Positions 44,433 to 53,177 of a stretch of DNA of 64,000 nt are shown here, one piece after another. The stretch is from contig NC_017941.2 of the NCBI RefSeq assembly GCF_000306765.2, forward strand, positions 1 to 64,000. Direction: 5' to 3'. Position numbers and translations under genes: made by a program. Every line of letters begins with the position of its first letter. Position 1 is the stretch's first letter. Source of the stretch: Haloferax mediterranei ATCC 33500. GTDB taxonomy: Archaea > Halobacteriota > Halobacteria > Halobacteriales > Haloferacaceae. The notes under the pieces are model-generated. The model was not told the DNA's origin and made no database searches. It saw only the letters and a program-made list of their open reading frames with translations.

Positions 44433-45596
44433 TCAGTCGTCCCCGAGGCGCTCGCAGACATCCACCAGCACGTCGATGGCGCTGTCGAACTCGTCGAGTT
44501 TGAGGTGCTCATCGGGTGCGTGGTCGAGGTCGGAATCGCCGGGGCCGTAGGTCGCCATCGGGCAGTCCCACACACCGGCGAAGATGTTCATGTCGCTCGT
44601 TCCGGTCTTGCGAAGCAAGCGGGGTTTCGTCTCGCCGACGTTCCGGATAGCAACGCGGAAGGCCCGCGCGACTTCCGTGCGGGGGCTTTCCATCACCGGG
44701 GGAATCGGCTTGTTCCAGTGGACGCTCCCGCGGGTGAGTTCGCCTTCGGCGACTTCGCGCACGTCTTCGATGGTGTAGCGCGGCGGGACGCGGAACTGCA
44801 CGTCGACCGTCGCTTCGACCGCGAGGCCGTCCTCGGTGGGACCGCCATCGAAGCTGACGGGTTTGGTCGTCACCGTGTCGAAGACGCCGTCGCGGTCTTC
44901 GTCGAAGAAGTCGGCCACGCGCGACCACCACGCGACGGCCGACTGGATGGCGTTGTCCTCGGGGCGCGAGGAGTGTCCCAACTCGCTCGTCGCGACGTAG
45001 GTCCCCGAGAGGAAGCCGCGGTAGCCGAGTGTCACGCCGTCCCAGCCGGAGGGTTCGCCGTTGATGACGGCGTCGGGTTCCTCGCGGTCTTCGATAAGGT
45101 GCCACGCGCCGCGCGAGGAGGTCTCCTCGCCGACGACGCCGACGAACGAGACCCCCGTCTCGACGGCCGCGGCGGCCATCGAGCAGAGCGGGCCGGTCGC
45201 ATCGACGCTCCCGCGACCCCAGAGCGTCCCGTCTTCGACCTTCACGGGAATGTCGCCGGGAACGGTGTCGATGTGCGAGGTCAGTAAGACCGAGTCGTCG
45301 GCGGGTGCGCGGACGTTGCCGACTTCGTCTATCCAGACCTCGCGGTCGTGCGCCTCGAAGAACACCTTCAGGACTTCGGCGGCGGCCTCCTCGTCGCCCG
45401 AGACGGAGGGCGTCGACACCATATTGTAGAGCAGTTGGCGTGCCGCAGCCCAGTCGCTTCCCGCAGTCAGTTCTTCGGGTGCGTCCGTCTGGCTCTCCGT
45501 TTCGGGTGCGTCCGTCTGACTTTCCGTTGCTGACGCATCTGTCTGGTCCTCCGCTTCTGCCTCCGCGGCCGCGTCGTGGTCGATTCCGGCGTTCAT
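44433..45596 (-). CDS. argE: LysW-carrier hydrolase of arginine synthesis (ArgE/LysK)
   Basis: M20 family metallopeptidase that frees ornithine from LysW, 387 residues. Metal and catalytic residues: SHIDTVPGD (His ligand, Asp), GRGSVDATGPL (Asp ligand), GVVGEETSSRG (catalytic Glu pair), SELGHSSRPED in the dimerisation domain and TGTSDMNIF. The first 47 residues are an acidic extension with repeated ESQTDAPE units that I do not expect in the family. The ATG at 45596 overlaps the argD stop (ATGA). Confidence 0.93.
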   Translation of the reverse strand: MNAGIDHDAAAEAEAEDQTDASATESQTDAPETESQTDAPEELTAGSDWAAARQLLYNMVSTPSVSGDEEAAAEVLKVFFEAHDREVWIDEVGNVRAPADDSVLLTSHIDTVPGDIPVKVEDGTLWGRGSVDATGPLCSMAAAAVETGVSFVGVVGEETSSRGAWHLIEDREEPDAVINGEPSGWDGVTLGYRGFLSGTYVATSELGHSSRPEDNAIQSAVAWWSRVADFFDEDRDGVFDTVTTKPVSFDGGPTEDGLAVEATVDVQFRVPPRYTIEDVREVAEGELTRGSVHWNKPIPPVMESPRTEVARAFRVAIRNVGETKPRLLRKTGTSDMNIFAGVWDCPMATYGPGDSDLDHAPDEHLKLDEFDSAIDVLVDVCERLGDD

Positions 45597-46729
45597 GACA
45601 ACACGTTCGTCATCGCATCCACCGCGCGGTCCGCGTGCTCTTCGTCGATTATCAGCGGCGGGAGGAACCGGACGACGGTCCGACCCGCGGGGAGCGCGAG
45701 CAGTTGCTCGGACAGCGCGAGGTGCTTCAGCGTGCGGTTCGCGCCGCGTTTGACCTCGACGCCGACCATCAGTCCCTCGCCGCGAACGTCGCGGACTGGC
45801 AGGTCGTGTTCCTCGACGGCCGCTTCGAGTTCGGTCGTGAAGTAGTCGCCAACCGCGGCGGCGTGGCCGGGCAGGTCCTCCTCGACAATCGTATCGAGCG
45901 TGGCGTTCGCCGCGGCGCAGACGACGGGACCGCCGGAGAACGTCGAGCCGTGAGAGGCCGCGCCGTCGGCAATCCAGTCGGCACAGAGCGTCGCGCCGAG
46001 AGGCAGGCCGTTGGCGATGCCCTTCGCGCTGGTGAGGATGTCGGGAACGACGCCGACGTTCTCGCAGGCCCACAGCGACCCCGTGCGACCGATGCCGGTC
46101 TGAATCTCGTCGAAGACGAGCGCGGCACCGGCATCTTCGGTCAGGTCGCGGGCGGCTTGCAGATACTCCGCAGCGGCGGGGTTGATGCCGCCTTCGCCCT
46201 GAATGGGTTCGAGGAAGACCGCGGCCGTCTCGTCGTCGATGGCGTCGGCCAGTTCTTCTTCGTCGCCGTAGGAGACGAACTCGACGCCCCCGGCGACCGG
46301 CTCGTAGGGCTTCTTGTACTTCTGTTTCCACGTGAGCGCGAGCGCGCCGAGGGTACGGCCGTGGAAGGCGCGCTTGGTGGCGATAATTTTCTGGCGTCCG
46401 GTGGCCGAGCGGGCGAACTTCATCGCCGCCTCGTTGGCCTCGGTGCCGGAGTTACAGAGCCAGACGTTCGAGAGGTCGCCGGGCGCGACGGTCGCGAGTT
46501 TCTCGTAGAGTTCGGTGCGAACGTCTACGGGATACGACGCCTGCACGTAGGTCAACTTCGCGGCCTGCTCTTGAATCGCGGAGACGACGGCGGGGTGCGA
46601 GTGGCCGAGCGCCGCGACAGCGTAGCTCGCGCCGAAATCGAGATATTCGGTGCCGTCGTCGGCGTAAAGGTACGCCCCCTCACCGGATTCGATAGTGATG
46701 GGTTTCTCGTTGAAGACGAAGCCGCTCAT
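45593..46729 (-). CDS. argD: Aminotransferase of carrier-bound arginine synthesis (ArgD/LysJ)
   Basis: Class III PLP aminotransferase, 378 residues; converts LysW-bound glutamate semialdehyde to the ornithine stage. LWACENVGVVPDILTSAKGI has the PLP Lys; GTEANEAAMKFAR binds phosphate; VFDEIQTGIGRTG holds the PLP-ring Asp. The start overlaps the argB stop (ATGA) and the end overlaps argE, so these three are tightly coupled. Confidence 0.95.
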   Translation of the reverse strand: MSGFVFNEKPITIESGEGAYLYADDGTEYLDFGASYAVAALGHSHPAVVSAIQEQAAKLTYVQASYPVDVRTELYEKLATVAPGDLSNVWLCNSGTEANEAAMKFARSATGRQKIIATKRAFHGRTLGALALTWKQKYKKPYEPVAGGVEFVSYGDEEELADAIDDETAAVFLEPIQGEGGINPAAAEYLQAARDLTEDAGAALVFDEIQTGIGRTGSLWACENVGVVPDILTSAKGIANGLPLGATLCADWIADGAASHGSTFSGGPVVCAAANATLDTIVEEDLPGHAAAVGDYFTTELEAAVEEHDLPVRDVRGEGLMVGVEVKRGANRTLKHLALSEQLLALPAGRTVVRFLPPLIIDEEHADRAVDAMTNVLS

Positions 46730-47664
46730 TTCGCTTCGCCCCCTGCTTTTTCCGCCACCAGCGCACCGGGCGTCACGTGCGTGCCGCCGCCGTTGAGCGC
46801 GGTCACGATGGGGTCGTTCAGGTTCGCACCGGAGACGATAACCTCGGCGGCCCCGCCGTCGAGCGCTTCCTTTGCGGCCATGACTTTCTTCGTCATGAAG
46901 CCCTCAGCAGCATCCTCCAGCGCCGCGAACTCGTCGGGCGTGTCGGCCGTCTCGATGAGCGTCGATTCGTCGTCGGGGTCCTCGTAGACGCCTTTCACGT
47001 CGGTGAGAACGACGAGTTTCGCGCCGAGTGCGCCCGCGACTGCCGCTGCGGCGCGGTCGGCGTCGGCGTTGACCGGCACGCCGTCGTCGGCCAGCATCGG
47101 CACGGTCACGATAGGCGTGTAGCCGCCGCCGAGGAGCGTTTCGAGGAGCGAGGCGTTCACCGAGGTAATCTTCCCGGAGTGGTCGCCGCGCTTGATTTTC
47201 TTCTTGCCGTCTTCGATAACGCGGACAGCCGACTTGCGCGGGCCGGTGAGGAGGCCACCGTCGACGCCGGAGAGACCGAGTGCGTCGACGCCCGCCTCGC
47301 GGAACAGCGCCGTGAGGTCGGTGTTGAGTTTGCCGGGCATCACCATCGAGAACACCTCCATGGTGCGCTCGTCGGTGAAGCGGCCGCTGACGCCGGAGGG
47401 CGATTCGACGTAGGTCGGCTCCTCGCCGAGTTCTTCGAGCGTCTCGTCGACGGCGGTCGAACCGCCGTGGACGACGACGACGTCGGTGCCGTTGGCGACG
47501 AGGTGTGCCACGTCTTTGACGGCTCCCTCGGGGTCGACGGCTTTCGCGCCGCCGATTTTGACGACGACCGGCGGCTCGGTGCCGCCATCCGTGACGAGAT
47601 TTTTCTCGTTATCGACGAGCTGTTCGTGTGCCGCGAGCAGTTCCTCGCGTGTGTATCCTGTCAT
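46726..47664 (-). CDS. argB: LysW-linked glutamate kinase (ArgB/LysZ)
   Basis: Amino-acid kinase that phosphorylates the carrier-bound glutamate side chain, 312 residues. The kinase fold begins at VVVKIGGAKAV, with VVVVHGGSTAVDE, GLSGVDGGLLTG, PIVTVPMLADDG, VNADADRAAAAVAGAL, LVVLTDVKGVYED and MTKKVMAAKEALDGG. Before it is an unusual 32-residue N-terminal extension (MTGYTREELLAAHEQLVDNE and more); no other ATG or GTG in frame exists between 47664 and the kinase fold, so the extension appears genuine. Confidence 0.94.
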   Translation of the reverse strand: MTGYTREELLAAHEQLVDNEKNLVTDGGTEPPVVVKIGGAKAVDPEGAVKDVAHLVANGTDVVVVHGGSTAVDETLEELGEEPTYVESPSGVSGRFTDERTMEVFSMVMPGKLNTDLTALFREAGVDALGLSGVDGGLLTGPRKSAVRVIEDGKKKIKRGDHSGKITSVNASLLETLLGGGYTPIVTVPMLADDGVPVNADADRAAAAVAGALGAKLVVLTDVKGVYEDPDDESTLIETADTPDEFAALEDAAEGFMTKKVMAAKEALDGGAAEVIVSGANLNDPIVTALNGGGTHVTPGALVAEKAGGEAK

Positions 47665-47722
47665 AGTCGAAATGGTGCGATAGATGGTCAGTCGGGGGAC
47701 GGAGTGTGTTCAGAGACGGTGC

Positions 47723-48766
47723 TCAGGGTGAGCCAATCGGGTGGTAGCCGGTGAAGTCGAGGCCGGCTGTCTCCTCTAAGCCGAGTGCGATGTTGGCGGC
47801 GTGGACCGCCTGCCCGGCGGAGCCTTTCATCATATTGTCGATGGCCGAGAAGACGACGAGTCGGCGGTTCGTCGGGTCGATCTCGAAGCCGACCTCACCG
47901 AAGTTGGTGCCTGCAACGGACTTCGGCTCGGGGTAGCGATAGACGCCGCCACCGCCGGCGACGGTGCGCATGAAGGGTTCGTCGCCGTAGGAGCCGCGGA
48001 ACGCTTTCCACATGTCGCCCTTCGAGACGGGTCCGTCGGGGAAGACGTGACAGGTCGCCGCCGCGCCGCGGACCATATCGACCGCGTGGACGGTAAAGGA
48101 GACCGAGAGACCGAGATATTCCTCGATTTCCGCCTCGTGACGGTGTCCGGTTGGTGCATAGGGCCGGACGATACCGGAGCGCTCGGCGTGCGACGATGCC
48201 TTACTTGCGCCCGCGCCGCCTTCCGAGGAGCCGACTTTCACGTCGACGACGACCTGCTCGTCGCCGGAGAGGATGTCGGCATCGAAGAGGGGCTTCAGGC
48301 CGAGAATCGTCGCCGTCGCGTTGCAGCCACCCGCCGCGATGAGGTCCGCTCCGGGGAGGTTTTCGCGGTTCAGTTCGGGCAGTGCGTACTCGGATTTCTC
48401 CAGATACTCGGGACAGATGTGGCCGTCGTACCACTCGTCGTACTGTGTCTCCTCGGAGAGACGGAAGTCAGCAGAGAGGTCGACGACGGTGTCCGCAGCG
48501 TCCTGAAACGCGTCGATGTGCTCCATCGAGACGCCGTGGGGCGTCGCCGTAAAGAGCACGTCCACGGATTCGAGGTCCGCAGGCGAGGTAAAGCGGAGGT
48601 CGAGGTGACGAAGGTTCGGATGGACGTGGCCGACGGTCTTGCGCTCGTAGGAGCGACTGGTCGCCTGTGCCACCTCGAAGTTCGGGTGGCCGTCGAGCAG
48701 GCGAAGCAGTTCGCCGCCGGTAAAGCCGGAACCACCGACGACACCCGCGGTCAGTTGTTCGCTCAC
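47723..48766 (-). CDS. argC: LysW-linked glutamyl phosphate reductase (ArgC/LysY)
   Basis: NADPH-dependent reductase of the carrier-bound acyl phosphate, 347 residues. NADP loop GVVGGSGFTGGELLRLL; catalytic Cys in IAAGGCNATATIL; GSSEGGAGASKASSHAERSG and RPYAPTGHRHEAEIE in the dimerisation domain. I use the GTG at 48766, which overlaps the argX stop as GTGA; the frame is open to 48817 but that would add non-homologous residues. 58 bases separate it from argB. Confidence 0.95.
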   Translation of the reverse strand: MSEQLTAGVVGGSGFTGGELLRLLDGHPNFEVAQATSRSYERKTVGHVHPNLRHLDLRFTSPADLESVDVLFTATPHGVSMEHIDAFQDAADTVVDLSADFRLSEETQYDEWYDGHICPEYLEKSEYALPELNRENLPGADLIAAGGCNATATILGLKPLFDADILSGDEQVVVDVKVGSSEGGAGASKASSHAERSGIVRPYAPTGHRHEAEIEEYLGLSVSFTVHAVDMVRGAAATCHVFPDGPVSKGDMWKAFRGSYGDEPFMRTVAGGGGVYRYPEPKSVAGTNFGEVGFEIDPTNRRLVVFSAIDNMMKGSAGQAVHAANIALGLEETAGLDFTGYHPIGSP

Positions 48767-49638
48767 GCTGAGACCCCCGCGAGCGTCTTTTCGCCTTCGA
48801 CCGTGGCTTCCAGCCAATCGACGACTGCTGCGGGAACGTCCACGTCGACGGCGTCGTTGAGCGCCTTGAATTCGACGGTGTGGTTGACTTCGTGAACCGT
48901 ATAGTCAGAGCCGGTCTCCATGAGGTCGACGCCGAGCAGGCCGCCGCCGACCGCGTCGGACGCCTGTTTCACAAGTTCCTTCGCGCGGGCGTCGAGTTCG
49001 AACGCCTCGGCGTCGGCACCTTTCGCGGCGTTCGTGAGCCAGTGGTCCGACGAGCGGGTCATCGCGGCGATGGGTTCACCGTCGACGGCGAGGACGCGGA
49101 TGTCGCGGCCGGGCTTCTCGACGAACTCCTGAATGTAGAACACCTTGTGCTCGTAGTTGCCGAGCGTGGCTTTGTGTTCCAAAATCGCCTCGGCGGCTGC
49201 CTCGGAGTCGATTTTCGCCATCAGGCGCCCCCACGACCCGACGACGGGCTTGAGCACGCAGGGGTAGCCGAACTCCTCGACGATGTCCATCGCCGATTCG
49301 ACCGTGAAGGCGACCTTCGTGTTCGGCGTGGGCACGCCCGCGTCGGCGAGCGCGAGACTGTTTTTCGCCTTGTCGGCGCAGATGTCCGCGGTCTCGTGGG
49401 AGTTGACGACGGGAATGCCGTACGACTGCAGGAAGCGCGTGATGTAGAGACTCCTGCTCGTCGCCAGACAGCGGTCGACCACCACGTCGAGTCCGTCGAA
49501 CGATTCCGGCGGCTCGGTGAGGTCGAACTGCTCTTTCCGAACGTCTATCTTCGTCACTTCGTGGCCGCGCTCGCGAAGCTCGTTCAAGAGGAGCTTCTCG
49601 TCGCGGCGAATCCGGGAGTAGAGCAGTCCAATATTCAC
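48763..49638 (-). CDS. argX: Glutamate-LysW ligase, ATP-grasp (ArgX)
   Basis: Joins glutamate to the C-terminal Glu of LysW, 291 residues of the RimK/LysX ATP-grasp family. NIGLLYSRIRRDEKLLLNEL starts the fold; YPCVLKPVVGSWGRLMAKID binds ATP; EFVEKPGRDIRVLAVDGE and GVDLMETG precede EVNHTVEFKALND, the substrate-selecting region. GTG at 49638, two bases after the lysW stop, is preferred to a TTG at 49653 that would overlap lysW. Confidence 0.93.
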   Translation of the reverse strand: MNIGLLYSRIRRDEKLLLNELRERGHEVTKIDVRKEQFDLTEPPESFDGLDVVVDRCLATSRSLYITRFLQSYGIPVVNSHETADICADKAKNSLALADAGVPTPNTKVAFTVESAMDIVEEFGYPCVLKPVVGSWGRLMAKIDSEAAAEAILEHKATLGNYEHKVFYIQEFVEKPGRDIRVLAVDGEPIAAMTRSSDHWLTNAAKGADAEAFELDARAKELVKQASDAVGGGLLGVDLMETGSDYTVHEVNHTVEFKALNDAVDVDVPAAVVDWLEATVEGEKTLAGVSA

Positions 49639-49640
49639 GC

Positions 49641-49820
49641 TTACTCTCCCCAATCCTCTTCGAGTTCAGGTGCTTCTTCGAGTGTCACGGGGTCGAGAGA
49701 CACGACTTCGAGTTCCGCGCCCGTGGCGGGACTGTCGATAATTTCGCCGACTTCGACGTCGGACGGCAGGTCGATTTCTTCGCCGCTCAGCGGGTCTTCC
49801 GCAGTGATGGTGTCGCTCAT
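49641..49820 (-). CDS. lysW: Amino-group carrier protein LysW, cysteine-free
   Basis: 59 residues. The C-terminal EDWGE (55-59) carries the Glu to which ArgX attaches glutamate, and VEVGEIID and GAELEVVSLDP match LysW. The four zinc-binding Cys of canonical LysW (two CPxC-type knuckles) are replaced: positions 9, 12, 30 and 33 are Asp, Ser, Ser and Thr (EDPLSG, DSPATG). So the zinc site is lost while the carrier tail remains. First gene of the operon, with a TATA box at the leaderless distance. Confidence 0.93.
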   Translation of the reverse strand: MSDTITAEDPLSGEEIDLPSDVEVGEIIDSPATGAELEVVSLDPVTLEEAPELEEDWGE

Positions 49821-49843
49821 TACATCCTTGGCTGGACGGTGGG

Positions 49844-49854
49844 TAGTATTAAAT
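49844..49854 (-). promoter_or_regulatory. TATA box of the lysW-arg operon
   Basis: The minus strand reads ggatttaatac, centred about 27-28 bases before the lysW ATG at 49820; the operon message would be leaderless. Confidence 0.65.
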
Positions 49855-49873
49855 CCGTCGAAAATTACACAGC

Positions 49874-49879
49874 AAAAAA
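49874..49879 (-). terminator. T-tract between argGH and lysW
   Basis: On the minus strand six T residues occur in a locally AT-rich stretch just upstream of the lysW promoter, a likely end point for the argGH transcript. Confidence 0.45.
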
Positions 49880-50139
49880 TAGCGCAAAGAAGTGTCTAAC
49901 GCGATTTAACGGCGAATTGGCCGATTTTGGTAACCGGCCGAACAACGCGTCGAGCTTGGGTGCCACGCTCACTCGACGCCGGGGACGGGACCGGTCGCGG
50001 AACCGGTCGAATCGTCCCCTGCGTCGGTCGCGGCGCCGGTCGCGGTCGTCGCGGAACCGAAACCGGTCGTCGCGGTCGTCGCGGAGCAGTCGCTCGCGGC
50101 GGTCGCGGCAGGCGGGAGACGGCAGCGGCGTGCTCGTGT

Positions 50140-51606
50140 TCAGACATAGTTCGAAACCTCCGCTTCGAGTTGCTCGGCGGCGGCCGCGAGCGAGTCGCGG
50201 GCGTCGGCAACGGCGGCCGCATCAGCTTCGAGTTCGTCGCGGGCCGTCGAAAGTGTCGCTTCAATGGCAGCGGGCGCAGGCCCGCCGACCGAATCGCGAC
50301 TGGCGACGCTCTCCGTTGGGTCGAGCGCGGCTTCGACGGCCTCGGCTGTCACGTGTGTAAAGAGAGACTCACCTAATACGTCCGTAGCGACGGCGTCAAG
50401 TGTTGCCACATCGGGGGTTCCCGACGAGCGCGAGGCGGCCTCAGCGACGACTTCGTGGGCCGTGCGGAACGGTAATCCGGCCATCGCCAGGAGGTCTGCC
50501 ACGCCGGTTGCCGTCGAGAAGCCGTCGCCCGCGGCGGCCGCGAGTTCGTCTTCGGGCCACGTCGCGGAGGCAACTGCCCCGGCGGCGACTGCGGTCGCTT
50601 CGGTCACGTCGTCGACGGCGCGGAAGGTGTGCTTGTGAGCGCGCTGTAAGTCGCGGTTGTACGCGCGCGGAAGCCCCTTGAGCGTCGTCAGGAGTCCGGT
50701 GAGTTCGCCGACCGCGTCGCCCGCGACGGCGCGGACGAGTTCCATCGTGTCGGGATTCTTCTTTTGCGGCATGATGGACGAGGTCGACGAGTAGTCGTCC
50801 GAGAGTTCGACGAGTCCCTTGTTCGAGAAGACGACGAGGTCTTCTGCGAGGCCGGAGAGCGTGACGGCGTGGGTCGTGAGCGCCGAGAGCGTCTCCGCGA
50901 GGAAGTCGCGGGTCGCCGAGGCGTCCATCGAGTTCTCCATCACGCGGTCGAAGCCGAGCAGGTCGGCCACGAGTTCGCGGTTCACGTCGAAGGGCGTGCC
51001 CGCGAAGGCCGCCGACCCGAGCGGTGACTGGTTGATGCGCTCGTACGCGCACACGAGGCGGGCGCAGTCGCGGGCGACCGCTCGCTCGTACGAGCACAGG
51101 AAGTGCGCCACCGTCGTCGGTTGGGCGGGTTGCAGGTGCGTGTAGCCGGGCATCACCGTCTCGGTGTGCTCGGCGGCCGTCTCGATGAGCGATTCGCGCA
51201 GGGCGAGTGCAGCGTCGAGCGCGTCGAGTACGTCGTCGCGCAGGCGGTAGCGGATACAGGTCGCCACCTCGTCGTTGCGCGAGCGGGCGGTGTGCATCTT
51301 GCCGCCGTCGGGACCGACGCGGTCGATGACTGCGGCCTCGATGGCTTCGTGTACGTCTTCGCCGCCGGAGAGTACGTCGTGACCGGCGGCTTCGACCTCG
51401 TCTAACGCACCGAGGATGTCCGCGGCAACGTCGGACTCGATGATGTCCTGCGCCGCGAGCATCACGACGTGCGCCCGGTCGACGGCGAGGTCGGCTTCGA
51501 AGATGCGTTCGTCGGCCGCGAGACTCGACATGAACCCGCGGGCGGGGCCGCCGCTGAAGCGGTCCCGGCGGATGACGCTCTCGGAGTCGCCGTCCTCGCC
51601 TGTCAT
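50140..51606 (-). CDS. argH: Argininosuccinate lyase
   Basis: Splits argininosuccinate into arginine and fumarate, last step of the pathway, 488 residues. Family signature SSSIMPQKKNPDTMELVRAV in the mobile active-site loop, HTARSRNDEVATCIRYRLR and MPGYTHLQPAQPTTVAHFL are all present. The ATG at 51606 lies one base after the argG stop, so argG and argH form an operon. The end EQLEAEVSNYV is followed by a repeat-rich spacer. Confidence 0.96.
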   Translation of the reverse strand: MTGEDGDSESVIRRDRFSGGPARGFMSSLAADERIFEADLAVDRAHVVMLAAQDIIESDVAADILGALDEVEAAGHDVLSGGEDVHEAIEAAVIDRVGPDGGKMHTARSRNDEVATCIRYRLRDDVLDALDAALALRESLIETAAEHTETVMPGYTHLQPAQPTTVAHFLCSYERAVARDCARLVCAYERINQSPLGSAAFAGTPFDVNRELVADLLGFDRVMENSMDASATRDFLAETLSALTTHAVTLSGLAEDLVVFSNKGLVELSDDYSSTSSIMPQKKNPDTMELVRAVAGDAVGELTGLLTTLKGLPRAYNRDLQRAHKHTFRAVDDVTEATAVAAGAVASATWPEDELAAAAGDGFSTATGVADLLAMAGLPFRTAHEVVAEAASRSSGTPDVATLDAVATDVLGESLFTHVTAEAVEAALDPTESVASRDSVGGPAPAAIEATLSTARDELEADAAAVADARDSLAAAAEQLEAEVSNYV

Positions 51607-51607
51607 G

Positions 51608-52825
51608 TTATTCTTCGCTGCCGCCGTCTGCGGCCAGTTCGGGCTTCTGCTTTTTCGTGCTCTGGTTGGCGAGACGCGCCTGGAAGCCGTGGTACTTGGC
51701 GACGCCCGTCGCGTCGGCCTGTTCGATGCCGTCGACCGTCTCCGTGTTGAAGGAGGCGGCGGACTCGGAGTAGGCAGCGTAGTCGGAGTCGCGGCCGACT
51801 GCGCGGGCCTGGCCACCTTCGAACTTGACGGTCACGGTGCCCGTGACGCGCTCTTGGGTTTTCTCGACGAACGCGGTCAGTGCGTCCATGAGCGGGGCGT
51901 CGATGAGACCTTCGTAGGCCTTCTGGGACCACTCGTCGTCCACGGTGGCCTTGAAGTCGCGTTCTTCTTTCGTGAGGACGAGTCCTTCGAGCGCCTTGTG
52001 CGCGTTGAGGAGCGTCGTCGCCGCGGGGTGTTCGTAGTTCTCGCGCACCTTCAGACCGAGCATGCGGTCTTCCATCATGTCCGTGCGGCCGACGCCGTGT
52101 GCGCCTGCCTTCTCGTTGAGGAACTCGATGAGTTCGAGTGCGTCCATCTCCTCACCGTCGATAGCGACGGGGTAGCCGTTTTCGAACGTAATTTCGACGA
52201 GTTCCGTCTCGCCGGTGGGCTGTTCGGTCCACTCGTAGATGCTTTCCGGCGGGACGTAGCTCGGGTCTTCGAGGTTGCCGCCCTCGATGGAACGGCTCCA
52301 GAGGTTGGTGTCGATGGACCAGACGCCTTCGTTGCCGCCCTGTACGGGGAGGTCCTTCTCGGCGGCGTACTCGATTTCCCACTCGCGGGTCATGCCCATC
52401 TCGCGGACGGGGGCGATGACTTCGAGGTCGGAGGCACGCCAGACCGCTTCGAAGCGGAGCTGGTCGTTCCCTTTGCCCGTACAGCCGTGGGCGATGCCGT
52501 CACAGCCCTCTTCTTCGGCGAGTTCGAGGATTGCTTCCGCGATGACCGGGCGTGCGAGCGCGGTGCCGAGCGGGTAGCCCTGATAGTCCGCGTTCGCACA
52601 GACGGAATCGAGACAGAGCTGTGCGAATTCATCCTTTGCATCGATGACGTAGTGGTCCAGTCCGAGAGCTTCGGCCGTCTCGTAGGCCTCCTCGAACTCC
52701 TCTTCTGGTTGGCCGACGTCGACGGTGACGCCGATAACTTCGTCGTATCCGTACTCCTCTTCGAGAATCGGGACGCAGACTGTTGTGTCGAGTCCGCCCG
52801 AGAACGCGAGTGCGACTTTCTTCAT
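51608..52825 (-). CDS. argG: Argininosuccinate synthase
   Basis: Condenses citrulline and aspartate with ATP, 405 residues. The start MKKVALAFSGGLDTTVCVP has the PP-loop SGGLDT; YPLGTALARPVIAE, IAHGCTGKGNDQLRFE and LPVQGGNEGVWSIDTNLWS are family blocks. The start at 52825 is supported by a TATA-like box about 27 bases upstream. The sequence ttgcattgtatttatgaaatt further upstream contains a cat/atg dyad that could be a regulator site, unproven. Confidence 0.96.
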   Translation of the reverse strand: MKKVALAFSGGLDTTVCVPILEEEYGYDEVIGVTVDVGQPEEEFEEAYETAEALGLDHYVIDAKDEFAQLCLDSVCANADYQGYPLGTALARPVIAEAILELAEEEGCDGIAHGCTGKGNDQLRFEAVWRASDLEVIAPVREMGMTREWEIEYAAEKDLPVQGGNEGVWSIDTNLWSRSIEGGNLEDPSYVPPESIYEWTEQPTGETELVEITFENGYPVAIDGEEMDALELIEFLNEKAGAHGVGRTDMMEDRMLGLKVRENYEHPAATTLLNAHKALEGLVLTKEERDFKATVDDEWSQKAYEGLIDAPLMDALTAFVEKTQERVTGTVTVKFEGGQARAVGRDSDYAAYSESAASFNTETVDGIEQADATGVAKYHGFQARLANQSTKKQKPELAADGGSEE

Positions 52826-52850
52826 GTACCTGTTTGTGGCATAGACTCGT

Positions 52851-52860
52851 AGATAAATTC
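52851..52860 (-). promoter_or_regulatory. TATA-like box of the argGH operon
   Basis: The minus strand reads gaatttatct about 27-30 bases before the argG ATG at 52825, consistent with a leaderless argGH message. Confidence 0.6.
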
Positions 52861-53177
52861 TTTGCATTGTATTTATGAAATTAAGTGGTAGAGATGCCTA
52901 TGGGCAAGAAAACTAGAGATTAGCAATTTCGACGTGTCCCGAAGGATATGGTAATATTGGCCCTAAAGGGCCGGTCGTCGGGTTCGGACAGCAGCGGCTC
53001 GCAGCGGGGCAAAAGTGGCGAAAGTGCTGCGAGTCGCCATAGTTGTGAAACGGTACTACCTCATTCCTATTAAACGCTTTCGGCGACGCAACCTTCGCCG
53101 GAGTGCTCGCGCTCTCGCACGCGCTCGAAATATTGCCTGCATTACATTTTTTGGCCGTATCGAGCGATTCGCGTCCT
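52861..53177. other. Spacer between argG and the cation exchanger gene
   Basis: No gene seen. It begins with the AT-rich argG upstream region, then a perfect hairpin ggccct-aa-agggcc (52959-52972). An attacatttttt stretch near 53141-53152 is a weak promoter candidate for the rightward gene starting at 53178. Confidence 0.5.

Larger units (their letters stand above)
49821..50139 (-). other. argH-lysW spacer with GCGACC-type simple repeats
   Basis: The first part (about 49980-50110) is built of imperfect ccgcgacgacc/ccgcgaccg units and is open in all three minus-strand frames. One frame starts with an ATG at 50147, overlapping the argH stop by eight bases, and runs to 49896 as an 83-residue Arg/Pro-rich polypeptide. 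Another continues argH's own frame after its TGA as an Ala/Thr/Gly-rich stretch. Neither looks like a normal acidic haloarchaeal protein. The last 60 bases hold the T-tract and lysW promoter. Confidence 0.5.

Noticed and set aside
45635..46987. 450-codon plus frame across argD/argB
   Set aside because: Antisense to two well-supported arginine genes; composition artefact.
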